A stretch of DNA of 44,587 nucleotides, taken from assembly GCA_903863885.1 (NCBI GenBank), contig CAIPEB010000686.1:1-44587 (forward strand). The letters are read 5' to 3'. The notes beneath the pieces were generated by a model that saw nothing but the letters and a program-made list of their open reading frames with translations, was not told the origin of the DNA and did not search any database. The position numbers were made by a program, and so were the translations under genes. Numbering within the stretch: the stretch's first letter is position 1; each line of letters starts with the position of its first letter. The DNA comes from an uncultured Planctomycetaceae bacterium (GTDB lineage Bacteria; Planctomycetota; Planctomycetia; Pirellulales; Pirellulaceae). Below are positions 33,523-42,241 of the stretch, piece after piece.

Positions 33523-34674
33523 ATGGCGACGCAGGTTCGAGCTTCGTTTCCGTGGAAACGACTTGTGAGTCAGGCACTTGTATCTATTGGCTTCATTGCC
33601 GCGGTGGGGGTTTTGTTGCTGTGGCTGGCCGGCAAGTTCGAGCGAAAGGTCGTCAATCGCAGCGACGGATCGGCAGGGGCGCCCGTTGCGGCCGGAGCGA
33701 AAGTGGTTCCGGTGCGAGTCATCCGTCAGCCTCGCACGGAGTCGGCGGTGGGGACCATTCGAGCCGTGCATGAAACGAGCGTCGGGTCCAAGCTGTTGGC
33801 TCGTGTGAGCGAAGTGAACCTGAAGGCTGGACAGCGAGTGAATAAGGGAGATGTTCTTATTCGGCTGGATGATACGGACCTGCAGGCCAAATTGCAGCAG
33901 GCGCATGCGATGCTCACGGCCGCGGAAGCGGTTCGCCAGCAGGCGGAATCCGACGAGAAACGGCTTTCGAACCTGATGAAGACAAACGCGGTGAGCCGTC
34001 AGGAATACGAAAATTCGGCCACCAAACTGCGTGCTGCGGACGCTGATTTGCGTCGCGCTCAGGAGGCGGTGAAGGAAGGGCAAGTGGCTTTGGATTGGGC
34101 CACCTTGCGTGCTCCGATGGATGGCGTAGTGATTGACAAGAAGATCGATGTGGGCGACATGGTGACGCCCGGCCAGATCCTCGTGACCCTGTTCGATCCG
34201 AGTCGCATGCAATTGGTCGCAAGTGTGCGAGAATCGTTGGCGCACCGACTGCAGACGGGCCAGACTCTCGGCGTCCGAATCGAAGGTCTCGACAAGCAAT
34301 GCCAGGGCACAATCAGCGAGATTGTTCCGGAGGCGGAGTCGAGCAGTCGCGCGTTTCAGGTCAAGGTCACGGGGCCGTGTCCCGGGGGCATCTACAGCGG
34401 CATGTTCGGGCGCCTGCTGATTCCACTCGACGAGGAAACGGTTCTGGTAATTCCGCGCCGGGCCGTGCTGCATGTGGGGCAACTGGAACTGGTGGATGTT
34501 GCCGATAAGGGTCACGCCGTCCGGCGATCGATTCGCACCGGGCGAGGGTTCGGTGAAGACGTCGAAGTGCTGTCGGGTCTGCGTGACGGTGAGCAGGTCG
34601 TAATCAGTGCGACTGAATCGCCACAGGGCGGTAGGACCGCCGGCCAAAGCGGTGCTGCCGCACCGGGCAAATAA
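33523..34674 (+). CDS. RND efflux periplasmic adaptor (HlyD/AcrA family)
   Basis: The 383-residue protein has a membrane anchor (ALVSIGFIAAVGVLLLWLAG, about residues 18-37), the first lipoyl half (VGSKLLARVSEVNLKAGQRV, NKGDVLIRLDDTDL), an alpha-hairpin, and the second lipoyl half (LDWATLRAPMDGVVIDKKID). Beta-barrel and membrane-proximal parts follow (DPSRMQLVASVRESLAHRLQ; GLRDGEQVVISA). ATG 33523 follows GAGGAGTAGTCGTC. The final 17 residues, PQGGRTAGQSGAAAPGK, and the stop codon are encoded by the first copy of the 111-bp tandem repeat, so the normal C terminus seems to have been replaced or extended. It delivers substrates between the RND pump encoded next and an outer membrane channel not present here. 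Confidence 0.92.
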   Translation: MATQVRASFPWKRLVSQALVSIGFIAAVGVLLLWLAGKFERKVVNRSDGSAGAPVAAGAKVVPVRVIRQPRTESAVGTIRAVHETSVGSKLLARVSEVNLKAGQRVNKGDVLIRLDDTDLQAKLQQAHAMLTAAEAVRQQAESDEKRLSNLMKTNAVSRQEYENSATKLRAADADLRRAQEAVKEGQVALDWATLRAPMDGVVIDKKIDVGDMVTPGQILVTLFDPSRMQLVASVRESLAHRLQTGQTLGVRIEGLDKQCQGTISEIVPEAESSSRAFQVKVTGPCPGGIYSGMFGRLLIPLDEETVLVIPRRAVLHVGQLELVDVADKGHAVRRSIRTGRGFGEDVEVLSGLRDGEQVVISATESPQGGRTAGQSGAAAPGK

Positions 34675-34731
34675 CCCGCTCCCGTTGGTCGCTGGACATT
34701 ACGCGAAAAACAAACATCTTGACGATTTGTG
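34621..34731 (-). repeat. Dispersed double-hairpin repeat, tandem copy 5
   Basis: This 111-base unit begins CCACAGGGCGGTAGGACCGCC and contains hairpins GGCGGT-AGG-ACCGCC and CGGTGC-TGCC-GCACCG, then CCCGCTCCCGTTGG and a tail ending GACGATTTGTG. It differs from copy 6 at two positions only. Its first 54 bases are the end of the adaptor coding sequence. Confidence 0.9.
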
Positions 34732-34842
34732 CCACAGGGCGGTAGGACCGCCGGCCAAAGCGGTGCTGCCGCACCGGGCGAATAACCCGCTCCCGTTGGT
34801 CGCTGGACATTACGCGAAAAACAAACATCCTGACGATTTGTG
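34732..34842 (-). repeat. Dispersed double-hairpin repeat, tandem copy 6
   Basis: Second 111-base unit, 109 of 111 bases identical to copy 5 by direct reading. It is followed by CCACTGGAGGTGACGC, so the repeat boundary (CCAC) leads straight into the GGAGGTGA ribosome binding site of the RND gene. The near identity implies recent tandem duplication or ongoing conversion. Confidence 0.9.
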
Positions 34843-34858
34843 CCACTGGAGGTGACGC

Positions 34859-37800
34859 GTGGCTAACTCTCCCGGTCCGAGTCTTGCCCATGACGGGCAC
34901 TTCACCAACAAGATCGTCAAGGCGTTCCTCGAGTCGAATCTCTCGCTGATCCTGATTCTGCTGGCGACAGTGGTGGGGCTCGTGGCGCTCGGGTTGACGC
35001 CGCGCGAAGAGGATCCGCAGATCGTCGTGCCGTTGGCGGATGTTTATGTCAACTTCCCCGGCCATTCTGCGGCCGAGGTCGAGCAGTTGGTGTCCATTCC
35101 GCTCGAGAAGATCCTCTATCAGATTGACGGCGTCGAATACGTGTACTCGATGAGCCGCGAGAATCAGGCGATCATCACGGTCCGGTATTACGTAGGCGAG
35201 GACCGCGAGCGCAGCCTCGTGAAGCTTTACAAGAAGCTTGACGAGAACGTCGACATCGTGCCTCGCGAGGTGACAGGCTGGGTGGTCAAGCCGGTCGAAA
35301 TCGACGACGTGCCGATCGTAACGCTGACACTGTCGAGCGGATCTTCCGACGACATGACTTTGCGGCGGGTCGGCGAGGAACTCGCTCAGCGACTGGCCGG
35401 ATTGTCGAACGTCTCGCGGGCGTATGTGATTGGCGGTCGGCCGCGCGTCGTGCGGGTCCTGATGGATCCGGAACGCATGGCCGCCTACAACGTTTCGCCG
35501 CTGGAGTTACAGCGCGCGATTCAAGGATCGAACGTTCGCCAGGCGGCCGGCGGTCTGCGCAGTCAGGACGTGCTGGTTCAGGTCGAGTCCGGATTGCCGT
35601 TTGCCTCGGCAAAGGAACTCGAGGACATGGTGGTCGGCGTCTCCTCCGGCCGTCCCGTGTTTCTGAAAGACGTGGCGAGTATCGAAGACGGCCCGGAGGA
35701 AGTGAGCAACTACGTGCGTCACGGCTGGGGGCCGGCACGCGGATTCACGCATCACGAGTTCTTCCCCGGTACGCTGTTGGGCGAGACACACGCGAGTGCT
35801 TCAACCCATTCGGAAGGCACTTCCACCCCCGCGGTGACGGTCGCCATTGCCAAGAAAAAGGGCGCGAACGCCGTTTGGGTGGCCAACGCGGTTCTGAAGC
35901 AGGCCGAAGAGCTCAAGCCCAAGATCATCCCCGACGACGTGTCGCTGATCGTGACTCGCAACTACGGCATGACGGCCAACGAGAAAGTGAACGAACTGGT
36001 CGAGGGACTTGCCGTAGCCATTGTGATCGTGGTGGCGCTGTTGACGCTGGGATTGGGGTGGCGTGAAGCGGTGATCGTGGCCGTGGCGGTTCCCGTGGTA
36101 TTCGGGTTGACGCTGGCTGTCAATCTGATGCTCGGCTTCACCATCAATCGAGTAACGCTCTTTGCGCTGATTCTGTCGCTGGGGTTGCTGGTTGACGATC
36201 CGATCGTGGACGTCGAGAACATCGCCCGGCATTTCGCGATCCGCAAGAAGGCAACACGTCGCATCGTGCTCGAGGCGGTGGCCGAGATACGGCCTCCATT
36301 GATTACCGCAACTCTGGCCGTGATCGTGAGCTTCCTGCCGATGTTCTTCATCACCGGCATGATGGGACCTTACATGCGTCCGATGGCCTTGAACGTTCCG
36401 GTGACGATGATGATGTCGATGGTGGTGGCCTTCACCATCACGCCCTGGCTGGCCTACCACATGCTGCAGCGCAAGTACACGTCGGGCGACCATGCTTCGT
36501 CGCATCACGAGGTGGAAGACATGGAGGAGCTGAAGAAGTCGCGGCTCTACAAGGTCTTCTACCCGCTGATGGCGCCGCTGCTCCACTCGCGTCTCGTGGC
36601 ATGGAGCTTCCTGCTGGGGATGGTGGTGCTGACGGTGGCGGCGGTGGGACTTGCCGCGGTGCGCAGCGTTCCTCTGAAGATGCTGCCTTTCGACAACAAG
36701 AATGAGTTGCTGCTGGTTCTGGACTTCGACGAAGGGACGACGCTGGAGCGGTCGGACTCCGCAGTGCGCGATGTCGAGGCCTATCTCGCGAGCGTGCCGG
36801 AGATCTCGGATTACACGAGCTATGTGGGTTTAGCGTCCGCGATGGACTTCAACGGGCTGGTGCGGCACTACTATCTGCGTCACGGCGACAACGTCGCCGA
36901 AGTGCGAATCAATCTGGCCGGCAAGAAGAACCGTGCATTGCAGAGCCATGCGATCGGGCTCCGCATGCGGAACGAATTGCAGGCGATCGCCGATCGGCAT
37001 CGGGCTCGCATGAAACTCGTCGAGACGCCGCCGGGGCCGCCGGTGATTGCGAGCGTTGTGGCCGAGATCTACGGCAAGGAAGACCACCGTTACGAGGATC
37101 TTCTGCAGGCCGCCGACGCGGTTCGCACGCGTCTGGCTGCGGAGCCGGGAGTCGTTGATGTCGATGACGTGCGTGAGGCCGAGCAGCGCAAGATTGTGTT
37201 CGTGACCGACAAGGAAAAAGCCGCGCTCAACGGGATCTCGACGGAGCAGATTTCCGCGACGATCGCGATGGCCGTGGGGGGAAACGCCGCCGGACTGGTG
37301 CGAGCCGAGCGCGAACGCAATCCGCTGCGCATCGAATTGCAGCTTCCAGTCGGACAACGAACCAACGAGAAAGACCTGGCGAGGCTGCATATCAAGGGCG
37401 AGCGGGGCCAGGTGGTTCCCCTGTCGGAACTCGGACGTTGGGAATCGTCGCGGGTCGATCAGATGATCTATCACAAGAACCTGCAGCGAGTCGCCTATGT
37501 GTTCGCGGAAACAGCCGGTCGGCCGCCCGCCGATGTGGTGATCGATGTTCTGGCCGACCGTGTGCGGGCCGGCGAAATTCCGAAGGATGCCAAGGCCGTG
37601 GGCAACGGGTGGGTTGCCGATCGCCCGCCTCGTGACGTCGCATCGCGGACGTTCTTCTCCAACGGCAGCGAGATTGCCTGGAATGTGCCTGCGGGGTTCA
37701 CGGTCGATTTTGCCGGCGAAGGCGAGTGGAAAATCACGCTCGATGTCTTCCGCGACCTGGGGCTTGCATTCGGCGCGGCGATGATCGGAATCTATATCCT

Positions 37801-38335
37801 GCTGGTTGCGCAAACCGGTTCATTCGCAGTGCCGGTGGTCGTAATGCTGGCGATTCCGTTGACCGTGCTCGGCGTCATGCCCGGGTTCTGGCTGCTGAAT
37901 GCGGTGAGCGCGCACAGCGTCGGCGGCTTTCTGGATCCGGTCTACTTCACCGCAACCGGGATGATCGGAATGATCGCGCTGGCGGGGATCGTCACTCGCG
38001 ACTCGATTATTCTCGTGGACTTCATCCACCTGTCGCTGAGCCGCGGCAGGTCGCTGTTCGACGCGATCATGGAGAGCCGCGTCGTGCGGTTGAGGCCGAT
38101 CCTGCTGACCGCCAGCGCCGCGATGCTCGGCGCCGTTCCGATCATCATCGACCCGATCTTCTCCGGGCTCGCATGGTCGCTGATCTTCGGATTGTTCGCT
38201 TCCACACTGTTTACCCTGTTCGTCATTCCTGTTGCGTATTGGCTGATCTACGCCAACGTGCCGGGACATGGGTTGCCCCAGTCGGCAATCGATCAGGAAG
38301 AAGCGGTGGACAGTTCGGGCACGAGTGAAGCCTAG
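34859..38335 (+). CDS. RND-family efflux pump inner-membrane transporter
   Basis: The 1158-residue protein is an AcrB/MdtB-like RND transporter: an N-terminal helix (LSLILILLATVVGLVALGL), a porter domain (YVNFPGHSAAEVEQLVSIPL; IDGVEYVYSMSRENQAIITV), helices 2-6 with the proton-relay segment LILSLGLLVDDPIVDVENIA (adjacent Asp pair), a second helix and porter half (YIYGK-like VAEIYGKEDHRYEDLLQAAD), and the last helices with GIVTRDSIILVDFIHLSLSR. It is about 100 residues longer than AcrB because of insertions near residues 280-320 (His/Ser/Thr-rich) and 540-560. GTG 34859 follows a strong GGAGGTGA. It is paired with the adaptor gene but separated from it by the tandem repeats. Substrate unknown. 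Confidence 0.95.
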   Translation: MANSPGPSLAHDGHFTNKIVKAFLESNLSLILILLATVVGLVALGLTPREEDPQIVVPLADVYVNFPGHSAAEVEQLVSIPLEKILYQIDGVEYVYSMSRENQAIITVRYYVGEDRERSLVKLYKKLDENVDIVPREVTGWVVKPVEIDDVPIVTLTLSSGSSDDMTLRRVGEELAQRLAGLSNVSRAYVIGGRPRVVRVLMDPERMAAYNVSPLELQRAIQGSNVRQAAGGLRSQDVLVQVESGLPFASAKELEDMVVGVSSGRPVFLKDVASIEDGPEEVSNYVRHGWGPARGFTHHEFFPGTLLGETHASASTHSEGTSTPAVTVAIAKKKGANAVWVANAVLKQAEELKPKIIPDDVSLIVTRNYGMTANEKVNELVEGLAVAIVIVVALLTLGLGWREAVIVAVAVPVVFGLTLAVNLMLGFTINRVTLFALILSLGLLVDDPIVDVENIARHFAIRKKATRRIVLEAVAEIRPPLITATLAVIVSFLPMFFITGMMGPYMRPMALNVPVTMMMSMVVAFTITPWLAYHMLQRKYTSGDHASSHHEVEDMEELKKSRLYKVFYPLMAPLLHSRLVAWSFLLGMVVLTVAAVGLAAVRSVPLKMLPFDNKNELLLVLDFDEGTTLERSDSAVRDVEAYLASVPEISDYTSYVGLASAMDFNGLVRHYYLRHGDNVAEVRINLAGKKNRALQSHAIGLRMRNELQAIADRHRARMKLVETPPGPPVIASVVAEIYGKEDHRYEDLLQAADAVRTRLAAEPGVVDVDDVREAEQRKIVFVTDKEKAALNGISTEQISATIAMAVGGNAAGLVRAERERNPLRIELQLPVGQRTNEKDLARLHIKGERGQVVPLSELGRWESSRVDQMIYHKNLQRVAYVFAETAGRPPADVVIDVLADRVRAGEIPKDAKAVGNGWVADRPPRDVASRTFFSNGSEIAWNVPAGFTVDFAGEGEWKITLDVFRDLGLAFGAAMIGIYILLVAQTGSFAVPVVVMLAIPLTVLGVMPGFWLLNAVSAHSVGGFLDPVYFTATGMIGMIALAGIVTRDSIILVDFIHLSLSRGRSLFDAIMESRVVRLRPILLTASAAMLGAVPIIIDPIFSGLAWSLIFGLFASTLFTLFVIPVAYWLIYANVPGHGLPQSAIDQEEAVDSSGTSEA

Positions 38336-38369
38336 AATGCCGTGCAACGCTTTCCCAAGGGTCTCGGTC

Positions 38370-38395
38370 CTGTTCTACTGACCCTCAGTAGACAG
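38370..38395 (+). terminator. Hairpin after the RND gene
   Basis: CTGTTCTACTGA pairs with TCAGTAGACAG across a CCC loop, giving an 11-bp stem with one bulged T. There is no downstream T-run, so it is not a textbook intrinsic terminator. It sits 35 bases after the RND stop and 23 bases before the next start codon, and could instead protect the transcript end or bind a regulator. Confidence 0.35.
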
Positions 38396-38418
38396 CCGGG
38401 TCTGTGGGAGTGCGTGTC

Positions 38419-39582
38419 ATGTTGCAGGTGCGGAAGACAATTGCCGTTTGTTTGTTCACGACGATGGTGATGCCGGCGACCATCGCGGGCGCAGAAGTGT
38501 CGCGAGGTTATTCCATTCCGCTGATCGATCTGTCGGGCGAGGCGAGCCGGCAGGTCGTGGTGGATCGCGAGCCGGGCCAATACCTCGGGCACCCGTCCAC
38601 CGTGCTGCTGGAAGACGGCAAGACGATGCTGATCGTCTACCCCAAAGGTCATGGACGCGGGGCCATTATCTGCAAGCGCAGCGTCGACGGGGGGCTGACG
38701 TGGTCGGACCGATTGCCGACTCCGTCGTCATGGGGGTCGTCTCTTGAAACTCCCACGATCCATCGCGTCGTGGATGCTGCGGGAAAAAGGAGGCTGATCC
38801 TCTTTTCGGGACTGTACCCGATCCGGATGTCGGCCAGCGAGGATGACGGCGCCACGTGGACGGAGTTGGCTCCGATCGGAAGTTTCGGGGGCGTGGTTGC
38901 AATGTCTTCCGTCGTCGACTTGCGTACGGGTCCGGGACATTACATGGCGTTGTTTCACGACGACGGCCGCTTCCTGCGCGGCGGAACGGCGGACCTTAGA
39001 GGGACGCGCGCGGGCAAGGCATGGCGGTTCTTTGTTTATCAGACGAACTCGACCGATGGCGGTCTGACCTGGACGGTTCCTGCTCCGATTGCGACGTTGC
39101 CCGATGCCGATCTCTGCGAACCCGGCGCGGTTCGCTCACCGGACGGAAAACAGATTGCCGTGCTGTTGCGCGAAAATCGGCGGAAGCACAATAGCTACGT
39201 TGTGTTCACCAACGACGAAGGGAGCAGTTGGAGCCCGCCGCGCGAATTGCCGGGTGCTCTGACTGGCGATCGGCACACGGCGCGATACGCGCCCGACGGG
39301 CGATTGTTCATTTCCTTCCGCGATACGACCCTGGAGAGTCCGTCACGAGGAGACTGGGTCGCATGGGTGGGAACCTACGACGACATCGTCCAGGGGCGCG
39401 AAGGGCAGTACCGCGTGCGATTGATGGACAATCGCAAGAGCTCCGATTGTGCTTATCCGCCAGTCGAGGTTCTTCCTGACGGGACCGTGGTCACGACGAC
39501 CTACGGACATTGGACTGAAGGAGAGATGCCCTACATCGTGAGCGTCCGCTTGAAACTTGCCGAACTCGACTCGCGACATTGA
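38419..39582 (+). CDS. Exported sialidase-like six-bladed beta-propeller (BNR/Asp-box protein)
   Basis: The 387-residue protein starts with a signal peptide (TIAVCLFTTMVMPATIAGAE). Four Asp-box motifs S-x-D-x-G-x-T-W are visible: SVDGGLTWSD, SEDDGATWTE, STDGGLTWTV and NDEGSSWSPP. Further segments are YLGHPSTVLLEDGKTMLIVY, LCEPGAVRSPDGKQIAVLLR and RHTARYAPDGRLFISFRDT. This is the sialidase superfamily fold (GH33-like). A canonical FRIP motif is not obvious, so activity on sialic acid is not assured. ATG 38419 follows GGGAG. It precedes the beta-helix gene by 80 bases on the same strand and likely shares its transcript. Confidence 0.85.
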   Translation: MLQVRKTIAVCLFTTMVMPATIAGAEVSRGYSIPLIDLSGEASRQVVVDREPGQYLGHPSTVLLEDGKTMLIVYPKGHGRGAIICKRSVDGGLTWSDRLPTPSSWGSSLETPTIHRVVDAAGKRRLILFSGLYPIRMSASEDDGATWTELAPIGSFGGVVAMSSVVDLRTGPGHYMALFHDDGRFLRGGTADLRGTRAGKAWRFFVYQTNSTDGGLTWTVPAPIATLPDADLCEPGAVRSPDGKQIAVLLRENRRKHNSYVVFTNDEGSSWSPPRELPGALTGDRHTARYAPDGRLFISFRDTTLESPSRGDWVAWVGTYDDIVQGREGQYRVRLMDNRKSSDCAYPPVEVLPDGTVVTTTYGHWTEGEMPYIVSVRLKLAELDSRH

Positions 39583-39662
39583 GCCGGTTGAGCATCTAGC
39601 ACTCGGCTTCAAGAGACGGCTGCTTCAATCCGAAATGTTTCCTCCCAGGCGAGGAGTCGAAG

Positions 39663-40958
39663 ATGAACCGCTGTTTGCTCGTGATTCCATTTGTTTGGCT
39701 GTACCTGGCCGCCGCATCGCTTGGTACTACGTTCTACTGCGATCCCGGCAAGGGAACTCCACAGGGAGACGGTTCCGCCCAAAGTCCGTGGCGCACGATC
39801 GAAGAGGTCTTTGCCGCAAAGCTGGTTCAGCTGTTCAATCCCGACGGGACAGCCTCCAATCCTGCGGCCCCTGTGAAGCCGGGTGATACGATCCTGCTGC
39901 GCACCGGATGGCACGGTGTGGTCCGCATTTCCACGGGGTTCAATCCGCTGCCGTTGACGATTGCAGCCCAGGAAGGACACAAGCCTCAGGTCGGATTCGT
40001 TGAAGTCCGCGACGGGGCCAACTGGGTCATCAAGGGTTTGTCGATTTCACCCTCGCTGGCACCCGGTCCGCTCCAGAGAAGACCGGCTCATCTCGTGACG
40101 CTCGGCGAGCACGGCGGCGAAAGGTGCCGCGGTCTGGTTGTCGCAGACTGCTTCATCTATTCGGTGCTGGACAGTTCGGCCTGGACCGCTGCGGATTGGA
40201 CGCATACGGCGAGCGACGGAATCTGGCTTGGAAGAACCGGCGCCGCGCACGTGGCGCGAAACAACTATGTCCTGAACACCCGTGTCGGAATCAGTCTGTG
40301 CGCGGCGGACTGCATTGCCGAAGGGAACGTGGTCGCGAATTTCTCGGCCGATGGAATTCGGGCAACGCGCGACGGCCAGGTGATTCAGGACAACGTGATC
40401 AAGAACGTATTCGTGGGTGCTCGCGACGGCGATGACAATCACGACGACGGGATTCAGGCCTTTCTGTTCAACGTGGGAACGGGTACGCTGCGGAATGTCG
40501 TGCTGCGAGGCAACATTATTTTCGAGCGGGAGTCCGACGGCCTGCCGTGGCCCAATCATCTGCAGGGGATCGGCTGTTTTGACGGTCCGCTGGTGGGTTT
40601 TACCGTGGAAGACAATGTGGTCTGCGTCGCACACTATCACGGGGTTTCGTTGTACGATGCCCAGGGATGCACGATCCGGGGCAACGTCTGCTTTGCGCGG
40701 GGGGACGGCGCCCTTCGGCCGTGGGTGATGCTCGGCCAGAAGAAGAAGCAGGCGGAGGGGAATACCGTTCGAGACAACTTCGCGCACAGTTTCAATTTCA
40801 AGGCGGACTTGCACGTCACCGCCGAAAACAATGCCTCGGTGACGCGAGAGGAGTTTCAGCGGAAATTGGCGGAGCGCCTTGTCTCGATCAATGGCAAGTA
40901 CGGCGAATTGCACACCGTATCCGGCCGCAAGCGGCTTGAAGCCGGCTCGAATCCGTAG
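39663..40958 (+). CDS. Exported right-handed parallel beta-helix protein
   Basis: The 431-residue protein has a signal peptide (MNRCLLVIPFVWLYLAAASL), then a typical opening FYCDPGKGTPQGDGSAQSPW and PGDTILLRTGWHGVVRIS. Beta-helix rungs follow: GANWVIKGLSISPS, ARNNYVLNTRVGISLCAADC, IAEGNVVANFSADGIRATRD, GQVIQDNVIKNV, HHGVSLYDAQGCTIRGNVCF (approximate register). This is the pectate-lyase/polysaccharide-lyase-like fold also used by many glycoside hydrolases. No specific catalytic motif can be assigned. GAGGAG precedes the ATG at a distance of about nine bases. It is likely secreted and acts on polysaccharide, by analogy only. Confidence 0.8.
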   Translation: MNRCLLVIPFVWLYLAAASLGTTFYCDPGKGTPQGDGSAQSPWRTIEEVFAAKLVQLFNPDGTASNPAAPVKPGDTILLRTGWHGVVRISTGFNPLPLTIAAQEGHKPQVGFVEVRDGANWVIKGLSISPSLAPGPLQRRPAHLVTLGEHGGERCRGLVVADCFIYSVLDSSAWTAADWTHTASDGIWLGRTGAAHVARNNYVLNTRVGISLCAADCIAEGNVVANFSADGIRATRDGQVIQDNVIKNVFVGARDGDDNHDDGIQAFLFNVGTGTLRNVVLRGNIIFERESDGLPWPNHLQGIGCFDGPLVGFTVEDNVVCVAHYHGVSLYDAQGCTIRGNVCFARGDGALRPWVMLGQKKKQAEGNTVRDNFAHSFNFKADLHVTAENNASVTREEFQRKLAERLVSINGKYGELHTVSGRKRLEAGSNP

Positions 40959-40966
40959 GTTGAGTA

Positions 40967-40979
40967 CGTTGGTCCAACG
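40967..40979. terminator. Short palindrome between convergent genes
   Basis: CGTTGG-T-CCAACG is a perfect 6-bp inverted repeat nine bases after the beta-helix stop. With a one-base loop and no T-run it is a weak terminator candidate; it could equally be chance or a protein-binding site. Confidence 0.2.
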
Positions 40980-41111
40980 AAACGGCCAAGGTGTTTCGCA
41001 CGTGGTGGGAAATCTGCTCGTCATCGTCCGCTGAAGGCGTGAGGTTCCCGGACTCGTGCATTCGTCTGCACGGTCTTCAGATTGTGCACGACTTGGCAGA
41101 TTATATGCCGG

Positions 41112-42215
41112 CTACTTGGCGGATGAGTCCGGGACATTCGACCGCAGGAACTCCAATGCTGCGCCCGTAAATGTATCCGGATCGGATTCGGGCACTGCAC
41201 GTTCCGGGACGTGCAGCCAGCTTTCCAGGATGATCTGGTCGGGTGAACCCCCGGCTGCGGCATACTCTCGCCATTGTCTCATGATTCCAGATCGCCACAG
41301 GCGGTCGCTCGATTGCCCTGCTGCGGCGAGGCGAGGTTGATCCGCGGACCAGTAGATCAACCCGAAAGCAATGCCGTTAGCGCGGCAGAAACTCTCGATC
41401 CGCATTACGTCGGCCCAGGATCCCTCCCTGTTCCGCTCCATTCGATCCCAATCGACATCAAGTCGCAGGAAGTCCAATCCGCGCACCTGTTGCGCGGCGC
41501 ATTTCTCCTGGACGCCGCGGATCGAGCTGGAGATCTCGTCGAACGTGAGGGCGGGAAACGGCTCGATGTCGCCGACTCGCGATGCAGGGTAAGCCTGGCG
41601 TGTCATCGCGATGAACTGAGCTGTTTCCGAAATCCCCAAGGCAAGACGCTGTTCGGGCGTTGATTGTGAGGAGATGACATGTCGGGCCGCGTAGAGTGGC
41701 TCGTCGAAGGAAAACCAGCTTACCTCCTCCATGCCGAGCTTCTTGAATCTGGCGGTGAATCGCTGGAGCTGTTCGAATGCCTGTCGGGACTGCAGCGGCA
41801 GACTGTCTCCACCCCAGTTGGCAGCTTTGAGCACGGGCACTTCAAAGCCGATCTTCAGGTTCCACCGTTTCAGTTGCGAAAACAGTTCCCTTATCTGGTC
41901 GTCGTTGAAGTGCACGTTGAGCAGCCATGGCCAGTATCCGATGCTCTGAATGCTCCCGCGCAGCTTGCTCCACTCGTTCTCGCAACGGAGCATGTCCCGC
42001 AGGCATCGGCCATTGCCGGTCCAGGGCGGCGGCATCACGACGATTTCGGGCCTGTTGGGCGGTGTGGCGGCGGCTTGCGCAGCTTCGGGTTGCGTGCCGT
42101 CGAACGCGGCAGCCAATCCAACGGAACATTGGGCGCAGAGGAACCAGGCAATTGCGATCCGACAGAGAGTTGCTCGAGTCGAATCGCGCAACAGAGTGGC
42201 AGGTGAGTAATTCAT
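41112..42215 (-). CDS. Exported TIM-barrel-like protein, possibly a glycoside hydrolase
   Basis: The 367-residue protein has a signal-like N terminus (ATLCRIAIAWFLCAQCSVGL then AAAFDG). The body looks like a beta/alpha barrel: LKIGFEVPVLKAANWGGDSL, MEEVSWFSFDEPLYAARHVI (Asp-Glu after a predicted strand), VGDIEPFPALTFDEISSSIR, LDFLRLDVDWDRMERNREGS and ANGIAFGLIYWSADQPRLAA. The acidic residues at strand ends (FDEP, IEPFP, DVDW) resemble retaining glycosidases, but I cannot name a family. Start ATG 42215 is chosen because it places the signal at the N terminus; the frame continues upstream to 42272 into the next gene's end. It follows the beta-helix/GH141-like gene by 26 bases, so they are likely one operon. 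Confidence 0.7.
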   Translation of the reverse strand: MNYSPATLLRDSTRATLCRIAIAWFLCAQCSVGLAAAFDGTQPEAAQAAATPPNRPEIVVMPPPWTGNGRCLRDMLRCENEWSKLRGSIQSIGYWPWLLNVHFNDDQIRELFSQLKRWNLKIGFEVPVLKAANWGGDSLPLQSRQAFEQLQRFTARFKKLGMEEVSWFSFDEPLYAARHVISSQSTPEQRLALGISETAQFIAMTRQAYPASRVGDIEPFPALTFDEISSSIRGVQEKCAAQQVRGLDFLRLDVDWDRMERNREGSWADVMRIESFCRANGIAFGLIYWSADQPRLAAAGQSSDRLWRSGIMRQWREYAAAGGSPDQIILESWLHVPERAVPESDPDTFTGAALEFLRSNVPDSSAK

Positions 42216-42241
42216 GGCGGGTAGTGTATTCACCGGGGTGA

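Noticed and set aside
34607-35065. Open frames on both strands within the 111-bp tandem repeats
   Set aside because: Their products are themselves tandem duplicates of repeat sequence and run into the RND gene antisense; apart from the adaptor C terminus I see no protein here.
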